Numbered from the stretch's first letter, positions 43,929-52,434 are shown. The stretch is 64,000 bases of DNA from Streptomyces sp. NBC_00442 (GCF_036014195.1 NZ_CP107918.1:7378001-7442000); one strand, 5' to 3'. The notes: generated from the sequence alone by a model not told the origin. Translations and numbers: made by a program.

Positions 43929-43966
43929 TACTCGCCACCTGGCCGTGGCTATACGAGGACAGGGCC
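43929..43966 (-). repeat. Right 38-bp terminal inverted repeat
   Basis: The reverse complement of this end begins GGCCCTGTCCTCGTATAGC, then CA, then CGGCCAGGTGGCGAGTA, matching the left end at 36 of 38 positions. Confidence 0.88.
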
Positions 43967-43971
43967 CAGTA
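43967..43971 (+). repeat. Right target-site duplication CAGTA
   Basis: Identical to 40305-40309. Its last two bases are also the first two of the TAGTGT -10 box of the next gene. Confidence 0.85.
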
Positions 43972-43975
43972 GTGT
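43970..43975 (+). promoter_or_regulatory. -10 box of the IMPase-like gene at the transposon edge
   Basis: TAGTGT, 6 bases, then ATG 43982: a leaderless layout. The -35 region now falls within the transposon's right inverted repeat. Confidence 0.5.
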
Positions 43976-43981
43976 GACCGC

Positions 43982-44779
43982 ATGATCACCTCATACGCGT
44001 GCCTCGACGACACCGAGGTCGCGATAGCGGCGGCGCGCGCCGGAGCGGACGTGGTGCGCGGCATGTATGGCGGGCGACTCGCCCGTGTGGACAAGGGTGC
44101 CGGGGACTTCGCCACCGCGGCCGACTTGGCGGCGGAGGAGGCCATCCTCGGCGTCATCCGTGCGGCACGGCCCGATGACGGGATGCTCGGCGAAGAGGGC
44201 GGCCGCCAGGGGGCCGCCGACTCCGCGCGGGAGTGGCTGGTGGATCCTCTGTGCGGCACCCTGAACTATGCCGTCGGGAACATGCTGGTGGCCGTCAACG
44301 TGGCGCTGCGCGGCGGGTCGGCGGCCGTGGCCGACCCGTTCGCGGACGAGGTCTTCGTTACCGACGGGCAGAGCGCCTGGGTGCGCCACGAGGGCTCCGA
44401 CACGCCCCTCGCACCCACCCCGGCGACCCGGCTTGTGGACCTCAACCTGGACCCGCCCTTCCCCGGCGCCCCCGGGTTCCGTGCCGTGGACGTGCTGGCC
44501 CACGCCGGATTCGCGGCACGGTTCCGCCCGCGCGTGGTGTCCACGAGCCTGGCGCTGGCCTGGGTCGCGGCCGGCAAGCGGGCGGCGTACCTCACCGATG
44601 GGGGCGACCTGTCCGGGAGCGTGCACTTCGCCGCCGGAATAGCGTTGTGCCGGGCCGCCGGCTGTGTGGTCACCGGCATCGACGGGGCTCCCGTCGGCCC
44701 GCAGGGCCGGGGCCTCGTGGTGGCCGCCGACGCCGAGACCCACGGGCAGCTGATGTCGATCATCAAAGGGCGGGGCTGA
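43982..44779 (+). CDS. Inositol-monophosphatase-family protein with altered metal motif
   Basis: A 265-residue member of the IMPase/FBPase fold: AAEEAILGVIRAARPDDGML with GEEGG (first metal Glu pair), then WLVDPLCGTLNYAVGNML. In active enzymes that motif is D-P-x-D-G-T; here residue 91 is Cys instead of Asp. The late WDxAAG element reads SVHFAAGIALCRAAG, with no W-D. Loss of two metal ligands suggests altered chemistry or a non-catalytic role. The promoter is interrupted by the Tn3 element directly upstream. Confidence 0.8.
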   Translation: MITSYACLDDTEVAIAAARAGADVVRGMYGGRLARVDKGAGDFATAADLAAEEAILGVIRAARPDDGMLGEEGGRQGAADSAREWLVDPLCGTLNYAVGNMLVAVNVALRGGSAAVADPFADEVFVTDGQSAWVRHEGSDTPLAPTPATRLVDLNLDPPFPGAPGFRAVDVLAHAGFAARFRPRVVSTSLALAWVAAGKRAAYLTDGGDLSGSVHFAAGIALCRAAGCVVTGIDGAPVGPQGRGLVVAADAETHGQLMSIIKGRG

Positions 44780-44848
44780 GGCGCGCCCCGAAGTCCGGGC
44801 GTTCCGCCCTGCCTCGCCCCGGCGGGGTGAGCGGTCCGCGCATGCCGC

Positions 44849-45334
44849 TCAACGGGGCTTCGGCCGGGCGGAAACGCCCGGCACGGAGGGCGGCCGGGCG
44901 GAAACGCTCGGCGTGGAGGGCGGGCAGGCGTCGAGGGGGCGGCTGGTCACGTGCGCGGCGCCCAGCGCCGTGAAGGTGTAACACTGCGCCCAGCCGGAAG
45001 TCGCGACCTGCACCACGAGATCGGTGCGGTTGGCTTCGCGGGTCAGCGACAACGGGGGCCGGTCGCCCAGGACTTGGGCCACTTCCCGATCGGTGAGCAC
45101 GCCATCGGCGTCGGCTCGTTCCAGGGCGCCCCTGAGCTGTTCGGCGGCCGACACGACAGAGTTCTTCCCGTCACGGTCATGCTCCGCCTGGACGTGGTGC
45201 AGCGTGAGGAAGATCCAGGCCAGCAGACCCACGGCGAGCAGGAAACAGACCAGAAGGATCATGCCGAGACAGCCGGCCGTCCGGGCGAGAGGCCCGGACG
45301 GCCGGCTGTCATGGCCTTGAGCGGCAGGAATCAC
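44849..45334 (-). CDS. Hypothetical single-pass membrane protein
   Basis: A 161-residue protein: a short N-terminus, one membrane helix (CLGMILLVCFLLAVGLLAWIF, about 23-43), an extracytoplasmic region of ~85 residues with one Cys pair (CYT...DAC), and a Pro/Ser-rich tail built on a ~30-bp DNA repeat present twice (SVSARPPSVPGVSARP). GTG 45334 lies 4 bases after the stop of the large SGNH protein gene, so translation is probably coupled. I do not recognise a family. Confidence 0.65.
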   Translation of the reverse strand: MIPAAQGHDSRPSGPLARTAGCLGMILLVCFLLAVGLLAWIFLTLHHVQAEHDRDGKNSVVSAAEQLRGALERADADGVLTDREVAQVLGDRPPLSLTREANRTDLVVQVATSGWAQCYTFTALGAAHVTSRPLDACPPSTPSVSARPPSVPGVSARPKPR

Positions 45335-45338
45335 CCGG

Positions 45339-48300
45339 TCATGTTCCCGTATAGCCCGTGTCCTTCAAGACCTTTTCCACGAAGTGCTCGTACCCCGATG
45401 TGCCCGCATTGTTGGGGTGGAAGGCCTCGCGGCTCAGGCAGGACTGACCGATGCCGGGCGCCGAGATGCATTTGGAGTAGGGGTCGCCCGGGTGAAAGTC
45501 TCCGTCACCGTTGGGCCCCAGCACGATCTTGTTGATCCACTCCTCGCTGTCACAGCCGCCGTGCCCGACGAACCAGTCGATCGGGTTGGCATACGTCACG
45601 TTGTAACCCATGCCCTTGAGCTCGTCCACCTCCTGTTTCTGGGAGGTGTCCATGTAGTTGGCGAGCGTGGCCAGAGCGGCCGCCTCGCTGCCGTCGAAGA
45701 ACCAGGAGCCCGTGCACTTGACCGTACGGCTGAGCACCTCCGGATATCCGACCAGGACGACCCTGGCGTTCGGGGCACGCTGAGTGATGACCCGGAGGGT
45801 GTTGCCGATGTCCGTCTTCGTCTTGTCGATCAGTCCCTTGTATTTGGTGAGGAACTCGTCGGTGGCGCAGTTCGTCGGGAACGCGCAGTCGCTGACCGCG
45901 TCGACGAAGGCACCGTAGTTGTTGCCCCCGGCGGTGAGGGTCACCAGCGTGGTGTCCTTCGTCAGGACGCCGGAGTCGGTTTGCGGTATCTCCCGGAACT
46001 CGCCTTCGGCGGCGGAGACATCACCGGTCTGCCAGTAGGCGGTGGTGGCGCGTCCGTCGACCTCGGTCGACCAGGCGCCGGAACAGGCGACGAATCCCAG
46101 CTCCGCACTCGGACTGAAGTTGTCGGACAGTGTCGCCAGGTTCGCGGGCATGCCCGGCAGCACCAGCTTGCGCGGCCAGGCGTTGGCGCTGCGGCGACAG
46201 GCGTTCCAGTTGATGGTGCCGTGGTCCTGGTCGGTCGAGCTGTCGTACGCGCCCGCTCCCTCTCCGGAGGAGTAGGAGTCACCCAGGGAGGCCACGATGT
46301 GCTGCGGCTTGGCGGACAGCCACTGGAAACCGACCGCGTCCCAGGCGATGTCGTTGTCGGCCTGGCCCTCAGCGGTGTAGTTGGACAGCGTCACGCCCTG
46401 GAAGTCGGATCCGGCGGTGAAGTGGTAGATCCCCAGACTCACCCACTTGTTCTCGTGGGAAATGGCGTTGATGGTCCTGTTGTGGGTGGTGCCGTCACCC
46501 AGGTGGATGGTGTAGACGGCTTGCTGACTCGCGGATCCCGTGTCGGGCAGGTGCACCAGCACGCGAGTCCACGACGTGCGCTGGGAGTTGAGCTTCCAGG
46601 TGCCCGTCGCCGCCATCGTTCCGCCGGCAGTGCCCGGATTGATGTCGGGGTCGCTGACGCTCGCGGACGCTCCGTGGGCGAAGTCACGGGCGTGGGCGTA
46701 CCAGAAGTGGTCGCCGAACCCGCCGCCGATCTGATGGAGATCACCCTTGGCCTCGTAGTGCCCCTGGGAGTCGGCGTTGAACTGGAGCCCGAAGGTGCCG
46801 GAGTTGGTCCAGCCCGTTTTGCCGCAGCCATCGGTGAACGTGGGAACGCTGCTGGGCACGTCGTCCACGATCGTGGCCCCCAGACCGGCGTTGTCGCACA
46901 TCGTGCCCGGTCCGTTGTTGCCGTTGCCGAGTTCGGGCTTGAGCGTCTTGTAGGTCAGGTACTCGTGCCCGCAGCTGGTGGGGCAGTCGACCTTCCACGT
47001 GGTCTGCGCGGCGTGGTACCAGAACGGGGGGTCGCAGGTCGGCCCCTTGTGGTCGAGTTCGCAGCGCGGCGGGGCGGTGGGGTCGCAGGCGTTCTCCGTC
47101 GGCTTGCAGAAGACGTCGACGCCGGGTTTGACGGTGGAGCGGGTGGCGTCGGAGCTCCACCAGGCGGGGGAGTAGCCGGCGGTGTTGCCCTTGTTGGCGA
47201 CGCCGGTGTCGGCATAGGAGCGGCCGGTGTCGATGGGCCAGGCGCCCCAGCCCAGGACCTTCTCCTCGTACGACCACTGCTGCGGATGGGCGGCGTCCGC
47301 GTAGCTGTTGCCGTCGAGGAAGGCGTGCCGGCTCACCGGGTAGATGGGGTTGGAGGGGTTGTTGAGGTATCCGAGGCCCCAGGGGGCGGTCGGGTTGGCC
47401 GGCTGGTAGTAGTTCATGCCGGAGTTGTAGTTCCACAGGGCGGCGAACCAGTTCTCCGGGGCCGCGGGGTCGTCGGTGTTCAGTTTGATGGCGTTGGGCT
47501 GGGGGCCGACGGTGTGGAGTTCGTTCCACTTCTGCGAGAGCGTCCGGGCGGCGACGGCGATGTTGGAGGTGTAGTCGAGCGCGATGGCCTTCTGCTGGGC
47601 GGCCGGCAGCTCGTTGGGATCGCCGGTCTTCATGCCGTCGGTCTGCTGTCCGATGCCGTATCCGCAGTCGGCCTTGGACCAGTCGATCTGCCAGTGGTCC
47701 TGGGGGTCCTTGGGGGCGCTGGGGTGGCCGTAGAAGCCGTTGGTGCTGGCCAGGGTCGAGCTGGTCTGGCCGGGCAGGGCGCCGCCTTCGGCCTGCCACA
47801 GGTTGGACTCCTGGGTCAGTACGCCGAGCAGGACCTGGGCGGGGATGCGGCCGCCGCTGGTTCCGGCGAGCGCGGGCAGCGGGAACATGCCCTGCGGGTC
47901 GACCGTGCCCAGGCCGTCGGCGGCGCGCCAGCCGCCCTGGCGGACGTAGGCGCTGGTGAGACTGCCCCGGATGGCCATGTCGGCGGCCCACTCGACCTGG
48001 TTGGGGGTCGGCTGGTAGGCCTGCTGCTTCGGGTCGTTGCGCGGCATGGAGCAGACGCGGTCGGTGTCGATGGTGGAGTTGGGGTCACCGGCCGCGGCCT
48101 TGGCGAGCCCGTTCGTGCCCTTCGCTCCTGCGGTCCGGGAACCACCGGTGAGGGCGGGCGAGGCGTTCTTGCCCGTGGCCTTGGGGGTCGCGCCGTCCTG
48201 GCCGGCGGTGAAGGTGATCTTCTTGCCGGTGGACGGCACCTCGGTGGTGACTTGCAGGGGCGCGGCCGCGTCCCACGCGGTGGCCGCGAGCGGGTTGCTG

Positions 48301-49376
48301 ACGTGGCTGCGCAGGCTCTTGGAGACCGCCTGGTCGATGGCGAGGGCGCCGGTGGAGGACACCGTGGCGTCCGCGGCGACCTTCAGCCGTGTCACCGGTG
48401 CGGGCAGCGCGGTGGTGGAGGCGGGCGTGCCGGTGAGGAAGACCCGCCCGGACGTGCCGGCCGCGAGACCCACACTGCCCGTCGGCCCCTGGGCGAACGT
48501 GGTGGTGCGGCCCTTGATGGTGCGGTGGGCGCTGACCGTCCCGCCGGAACGGTCGAGGAAGCTGACGCCGCCTTCGCCGTCGGCCCGCAGCTGGAAGGCG
48601 GGGCCCGAGGTGGTGGTGAGTTCGGTGGCGTGGTCGCCGCGGTCGAAGGAGACCAGCCGGCCGGCGGCGGCGCCCACGACGGTGTCGCCGACGGGGACCG
48701 CCGAGGTGACCTGGAGGTTCTCGGTCTGCTGGTGCGTGACGGTGGCGGTCGTGGTGTCCACCGTCAACAGGCGGGTCTGCGTGTCCTGGTCGCCGCCGAT
48801 CTGGGTCAGGACGGCGGACTCGCCCGAGCCGCAGCCCGGGTTGAAGTAGGCCAGCGTCACCGTGTCGGCCAGCTTGGTCACCTTGCCGTCGGTGAGGTCG
48901 ACGACGGCGGCGAAGCCGCCGTGCTCCATCAGGTCGGGCTTGTTGGTGAAGTCGCGCGGGGCGTAGACGACGACGGCCCGCTTGCCGGATCCGGTCACGC
49001 ACGCGTTCCCGATCCACAGGTCGGTGCCGAAGCCGGGCTCGGACAGCGTGGCCACCGAACGCCACTGGTAGGCCTTGTTGCTGTCGGCGGCCATCACATG
49101 CAGTCCGGAGCCGTCGCCGGCCACCGTCACCGCACGGTCGGCGGACTGCTTCCACGCCTTGGGCAGGACACCGTCCGGGGCGAGCACCCGGGAGGAGTCC
49201 TCCTGACGCGGCGGCTTCGGCTGCCCGGCCCCGCCCGCACCGTCCGGTGCCGCGGCGGGCGCCGTCCGTCCGGCCGGCTGTCCTGCCCAGGCCTGGCCGC
49301 CCTGGGTCGGACCGAGGACCGCCAGGGCGACCGTGGCCACGGCCAGGGGTATGCGTGCTCTGTGTTTCGATCTCAA
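45339..49376 (-). CDS. Giant secreted protein: propeller-like region, lytic-transglycosylase-like domain, golvesin-like domain, SGNH hydrolase
   Basis: A 1,345-residue exported protein with a Sec signal (~1-31). Residues ~70-390 repeat propeller-like strands. About 445-760 fits the SLT lysozyme fold: Glu523 in TQESN, YGIGQ (573-577) and NYNSG (~649-653) mirror the E-S, G-L-M-Q and Y-N-A-G motifs. Then come a Cys-rich linker, a golvesin/Xly-type sandwich (~910-1010) and an SGNH hydrolase with the block-I serine 1034 (GDSYSSGEG), block III TAGGNNYG, and His1320 (EAFHPN, Glu in the usual Asp place). This suggests combined cell-wall cleavage and ester removal. Confidence 0.8.
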   Translation of the reverse strand: MRSKHRARIPLAVATVALAVLGPTQGGQAWAGQPAGRTAPAAAPDGAGGAGQPKPPRQEDSSRVLAPDGVLPKAWKQSADRAVTVAGDGSGLHVMAADSNKAYQWRSVATLSEPGFGTDLWIGNACVTGSGKRAVVVYAPRDFTNKPDLMEHGGFAAVVDLTDGKVTKLADTVTLAYFNPGCGSGESAVLTQIGGDQDTQTRLLTVDTTTATVTHQQTENLQVTSAVPVGDTVVGAAAGRLVSFDRGDHATELTTTSGPAFQLRADGEGGVSFLDRSGGTVSAHRTIKGRTTTFAQGPTGSVGLAAGTSGRVFLTGTPASTTALPAPVTRLKVAADATVSSTGALAIDQAVSKSLRSHVSNPLAATAWDAAAPLQVTTEVPSTGKKITFTAGQDGATPKATGKNASPALTGGSRTAGAKGTNGLAKAAAGDPNSTIDTDRVCSMPRNDPKQQAYQPTPNQVEWAADMAIRGSLTSAYVRQGGWRAADGLGTVDPQGMFPLPALAGTSGGRIPAQVLLGVLTQESNLWQAEGGALPGQTSSTLASTNGFYGHPSAPKDPQDHWQIDWSKADCGYGIGQQTDGMKTGDPNELPAAQQKAIALDYTSNIAVAARTLSQKWNELHTVGPQPNAIKLNTDDPAAPENWFAALWNYNSGMNYYQPANPTAPWGLGYLNNPSNPIYPVSRHAFLDGNSYADAAHPQQWSYEEKVLGWGAWPIDTGRSYADTGVANKGNTAGYSPAWWSSDATRSTVKPGVDVFCKPTENACDPTAPPRCELDHKGPTCDPPFWYHAAQTTWKVDCPTSCGHEYLTYKTLKPELGNGNNGPGTMCDNAGLGATIVDDVPSSVPTFTDGCGKTGWTNSGTFGLQFNADSQGHYEAKGDLHQIGGGFGDHFWYAHARDFAHGASASVSDPDINPGTAGGTMAATGTWKLNSQRTSWTRVLVHLPDTGSASQQAVYTIHLGDGTTHNRTINAISHENKWVSLGIYHFTAGSDFQGVTLSNYTAEGQADNDIAWDAVGFQWLSAKPQHIVASLGDSYSSGEGAGAYDSSTDQDHGTINWNACRRSANAWPRKLVLPGMPANLATLSDNFSPSAELGFVACSGAWSTEVDGRATTAYWQTGDVSAAEGEFREIPQTDSGVLTKDTTLVTLTAGGNNYGAFVDAVSDCAFPTNCATDEFLTKYKGLIDKTKTDIGNTLRVITQRAPNARVVLVGYPEVLSRTVKCTGSWFFDGSEAAALATLANYMDTSQKQEVDELKGMGYNVTYANPIDWFVGHGGCDSEEWINKIVLGPNGDGDFHPGDPYSKCISAPGIGQSCLSREAFHPNNAGTSGYEHFVEKVLKDTGYTGT

Positions 49377-49464
49377 CGTTGCTCCACGACTGGGTGGGGG
49401 GGAATGTGGCGCGGGCCCCGCAGCGCGGCCTCTTCCGGCCCGCCCTGCTGGCCCATCGGGGGGA

Positions 49465-50370
49465 CTATCGGGCCGTAGCGGCCGCGGACGCCTTGCCGAC
49501 CATGTCCTTGTTGGCCTCTCGCACCCCGTTCAGGGCCGCCTGGTTCGCCTTGATGGCCTTCGTCTGAAGGGCCGCCTCCGCGTCGAACCACGTCTTCTCC
49601 ACGTGGGCCCGGGTACGGCACGCGACATCGGCCGTGGCCGTCGCGATTTCCAGGTCCGTCACGGTGCGGGGGTCGTTGAAGCGCGGGTCGTCGTTCGCGT
49701 CCATGGGTTTGGCGTACGCGTAGCCCTTGCCCTTCATGCAGGCGGACCACTGCGCGAAGGCCGCCGTCACCTTCGGGTCCTTCGCGGACTGCACGTACGA
49801 GTCGCCCTTGATCCGCTCCACCAGGTCCGACGACGTCACGGCGGGCACGGTGGCACCGGCCGACTGGGCGCACCCCTGCAACGTGGCCGGGTCGGCACCG
49901 GACTTGTCCACCGCGCCGGCCATCATGGCCCGGTCGTAGGCCTGTTGCTCGGCGGCGTCGGGGTGGTAGCCGCGCTTCGCCACCTGGGCGGCGTCGTGGA
50001 TCCCGTACCGCCAGTCCGTCACGGTCTTGCCGCCGAGGACGGGAAGGTCGGGCGCCGGAACCCACTTCGGGAAACCGGCCCTCTTCATGCAGGCGGCGAT
50101 CACGCTGTCCCGGGTGCTGCCCACCAGGCGTGCGTCGGCCCTGGAGACCAGGTAGGTCTCGATGGGCAGCCGCCACGACGCGGGATCATCCGGATCACCC
50201 GCCGCCGACGGCGCCGCCGGAGCGCCATCGGCACGCGGCTCCGCCCCGGCCACCGGACTGCCGCTCCTGGAGGACGAGTTGGCGGACAGCGCCCCCACAG
50301 TGACGGCCCCCACCGCCGCCGCGGCCATCACCGGAATCGCTATGCGTACCAGCGTCCTGCTGGGATTCAT
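49465..50370 (-). CDS. Secreted or membrane-anchored hypothetical protein
   Basis: A 301-residue protein with an N-terminal signal/anchor (LVRIAIPVMAAAAVGAVTVGAL), a Ser/Pro linker, and a helical outer domain with four cysteines (AACMKRAGF, LQGCAQSAG, SACMKGKGY, VACRTRA). The paired C-M-K-x-x-G-[FY] elements look like an internal duplication. I do not recognise the family. GGGAG and AAGGA precede ATG 50370. It lies 49 bp after the small secreted gene and 88 bp before the giant SGNH protein, as one likely transcript. Confidence 0.65.
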   Translation of the reverse strand: MNPSRTLVRIAIPVMAAAAVGAVTVGALSANSSSRSGSPVAGAEPRADGAPAAPSAAGDPDDPASWRLPIETYLVSRADARLVGSTRDSVIAACMKRAGFPKWVPAPDLPVLGGKTVTDWRYGIHDAAQVAKRGYHPDAAEQQAYDRAMMAGAVDKSGADPATLQGCAQSAGATVPAVTSSDLVERIKGDSYVQSAKDPKVTAAFAQWSACMKGKGYAYAKPMDANDDPRFNDPRTVTDLEIATATADVACRTRAHVEKTWFDAEAALQTKAIKANQAALNGVREANKDMVGKASAAATAR

Positions 50371-50419
50371 TCCTTTTCTCCCCTGTTCTTGTCCACGGAC
50401 GGAAACGGTGAGGTCGGCA

Positions 50420-50899
50420 TCAGGAGGTCCACTGGAATGACGCGTTCTCGTTGTAGACATTCCGGAAGCGATCGTCGTTCTGCTGGGGGCCGATCGCGTC
50501 CTGGTTCCCCTTGTAGCCGCTGTTGTAATACACCCGGGCGGTCCACTTGTTGTGGGTGTTGTCGGCGGAGGCCGCATTGTTCTTGATGTGCTGGGCGGAG
50601 CCGGCCGCGCCGCCTCCGCAGAACAGCAACGGGTGGACATGACCGTCGCCCGGCCGCAGCGCGTCGAAGTCGTAGACGCTGTAGCCGATGTTCCGGTACG
50701 AACCGCCCTCGCCCGAGTTGTAGTAGATGTGGAATGCGAACGGCGAGTTGTACGGGGCTCCGCACAGGACCGAGTTGCTTTCTCCCAGGTTCAACGTGTC
50801 GCCGTCCGGCGGCATGGGCACCGGGGTGTCCGCCACCGCGGGGCCTGCCAGGAGCAGCGCCGCCGCCAGGCCGGCCAGCGCCGATATCGCTCTGCGCAT
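50420..50899 (-). CDS. Small secreted hypothetical protein
   Basis: A 159-residue exported protein: signal peptide MRRAISALAGLAAALLLAGP to about residue 24, then a beta-rich mature domain with two cysteines (SVLCGAPYN, LLFCGGG) and aromatic strands (FAFHIYYNSGEGGSYRNIGY, WTARVYYNSGYKG). The repeated YYNSG motif suggests two similar halves. A related domain could bind carbohydrate, but I cannot name a family. It heads the block of secreted genes that includes the giant SGNH protein. Confidence 0.65.
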   Translation of the reverse strand: MRRAISALAGLAAALLLAGPAVADTPVPMPPDGDTLNLGESNSVLCGAPYNSPFAFHIYYNSGEGGSYRNIGYSVYDFDALRPGDGHVHPLLFCGGGAAGSAQHIKNNAASADNTHNKWTARVYYNSGYKGNQDAIGPQQNDDRFRNVYNENASFQWTS

Positions 50900-51132
50900 G
50901 TCTGTTCGTTCCCTCTCGGTAGGAAAAGTGTGCTGCCCCGCGCAATGGAGGAAGCAAGCGGCTTCCTTTTCCAAGAGCCCCTTCACCGGGCGGAAGTCGC
51001 CGGTTCCTCGTGGCCGGGCCGGTTGCACATTCCTGACCGTGGCGCATGGGGGAGCGGCCAAACGGTAGCCGTCGCCCAGGAAAGTAGGAACGGCCTGAAA
51101 GAACCGGCGTGGCCGACATCGCCCGTTGCCCT
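50900..51132. other. Intergenic region upstream of the secreted-protein operon
   Basis: It should contain the operon promoter. A short hairpin GGAAGC-AAGCG-GCTTCC occurs near 50952. No gene recognised. Confidence 0.4.
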
Positions 51133-51163
51133 CCGGCAGCGGCGGCACCCATTCCGCTGCCGG
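51133..51163 (-). terminator. Terminator of the polyprenyl/MpaB operon
   Basis: A perfect 10-bp stem (CCGGCAGCGG with CCGCTGCCGG) and an 11-base loop, 108 bp after the MpaB-like stop. The gap between contains ATTCCGATGGG twice (51185 and 51225). Confidence 0.6.
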
Positions 51164-51270
51164 TCGCAGGCATGGCCTGCACCGATTCCGATGGGGGTGG
51201 AGTGACGTATGGGGCGAACTATTCATTCCGATGGGCCGAGAACTGGCTTATTCCGCCCCCGTCGAAGGGC

Positions 51271-52434
51271 CTACGGCAGAACCGTCGCCGCCGGCGGCGT
51301 CCACCGATGGGTGCGGGGCACCGCGTTGGGGATTCCGTAGTCCTTCTTGAGTTTTTCAGGGATCGCGTAGTGCATGACGCGCCCCCGGGTCAGGGAGGAC
51401 AGCTCGAAGACGGCGGTGAGGTGGCCGATGCGGTCGAGCGCCCAGGCTCCGAACGGCGAACGGTCCTCGATGGTTTCCAGGACGCCCAGCAGGTGCGGGA
51501 CGGCCTTGACCACCGTGTCCCAGGGCGTGCGGGACACCTGGAGCCAGTCCGCGCAGATGTCTCCGACGAGATGGCGGATGAGCGCGGAGACGATCGGGTC
51601 GAAGAACGTCCCCGGGACGATCTCCTCGTACAGGTCGACGAGTTGGCGGGTCAGCTCCGCACCCTCGTCGGAGGGACCCATGTGCCGGAGCATGTACCGG
51701 TCGAGGAACGCGCGGGCCTCGTCGAGGGACGTGGGAACCGCGTCCTGGTCGACGCCGAGCATGGCGCCGACCACGCGCCACGCGTAGTAATAGGCCTCCG
51801 CGCCCTCCGTCGACATGTGGATGCCGAGCCGGTGCAGGCTGTCGAGGACGAGCATGGAGAAGAACATCTGCCCGCCGATCAGATCCTCCTGACAGATCGG
51901 CGTGCCGAGCGCGTCGACGTCCCAACGGTTCTCACGGATGAGGTGATGACGGATGGACGCGTGCAGGAGACGGACCTTCTGCGCCGCCGGAATGAAGCGT
52001 CCGCCGGCTTCGAAGGCGTCGGGCTGCATCAGGTAGACGGTGAACTGCCCGGTCTCCGCCATCCGCTTCGACGGATACTTCAGGCCGTGGGTCGCCGACA
52101 GCAGCTTCGCCACATGCGGGACGACATAGCAGGCCGGCATGGCGGCGAAGGAGAGTGCGGTGGAGATGTGCACGTTGTTGTCGATGAAGAACAGCCGCGC
52201 CTTCTCCATCTCGTCCCAGTCCACCCACGCGGGCGGAACACTCGTGGCGTGCAGGTACTCGCGGGCGACGGCCGGCAGGCCGTCCGGCAGCGGGGCGCCG
52301 GTCGTGGACACGTAGCGCATCAACGTGTTGAAGGTGCCCACCTCCCCGCGCGCGAAGAGTTCGGCGACCGTGGCGTCGGCGAGTTCGTCACCGGCCGTCC
52401 GCAGAGCGTTCATCGAGGCCTCGGTGCAGATCAT
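51271..52434 (-). CDS. MpaB/Lcp-family (DUF2236) oxygenase
   Basis: A 387-residue helical protein. RLFFIDNNVHISTALSFAAM, KVRLLHASIRHHLIRENRWD and LGTPICQEDLIGGQMFFSML match the DUF2236 core shared by latex-clearing protein Lcp and the MpaB oxygenases, which use heme b to cleave isoprenoid double bonds. Candidate heme and active-site residues are the His and Arg/Lys of the R-H-H and KVR segments. Unlike Lcp there is no export signal, so it would act inside the cell. The adjacent polyprenyl synthetase may provide its substrate. GAAGGAG precedes the ATG. Confidence 0.85.
   Translation of the reverse strand: MICTEASMNALRTAGDELADATVAELFARGEVGTFNTLMRYVSTTGAPLPDGLPAVAREYLHATSVPPAWVDWDEMEKARLFFIDNNVHISTALSFAAMPACYVVPHVAKLLSATHGLKYPSKRMAETGQFTVYLMQPDAFEAGGRFIPAAQKVRLLHASIRHHLIRENRWDVDALGTPICQEDLIGGQMFFSMLVLDSLHRLGIHMSTEGAEAYYYAWRVVGAMLGVDQDAVPTSLDEARAFLDRYMLRHMGPSDEGAELTRQLVDLYEEIVPGTFFDPIVSALIRHLVGDICADWLQVSRTPWDTVVKAVPHLLGVLETIEDRSPFGAWALDRIGHLTAVFELSSLTRGRVMHYAIPEKLKKDYGIPNAVPRTHRWTPPAATVLP

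Larger units (their letters stand above)
40310..43966. mobile_element. Tn3-family transposon with passenger TetR-SDR pair, decayed transposase and resolvase
   Basis: A 3,657-bp element. Its 38-bp ends are inverted repeats differing at only two adjacent positions, and CAGTA flanks both sides. Contents in order: decayed tnpA (40434-41180, +), TetR (41326-41940, -), SDR oxidoreductase (41940-42788, -), serine resolvase remnant (42919-43830, +). With most of the transposase gone it cannot move by itself but may be mobilised by a related transposase acting on the intact ends. The clean duplication and near-identical ends point to a fairly recent insertion. Confidence 0.88.

Noticed and set aside
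45384..49478. A 1,364-codon plus-strand ORF opposite the giant SGNH protein
   Set aside because: Same shadow effect. The minus strand has signal peptide, catalytic motifs and normal codon bias; the plus frame is low-complexity G/V/R/D.
51185..51235. Direct repeat ATTCCGATGGG 40 bp apart as a possible insertion scar
   Set aside because: No transposase, inverted ends or coding remnant between the copies.
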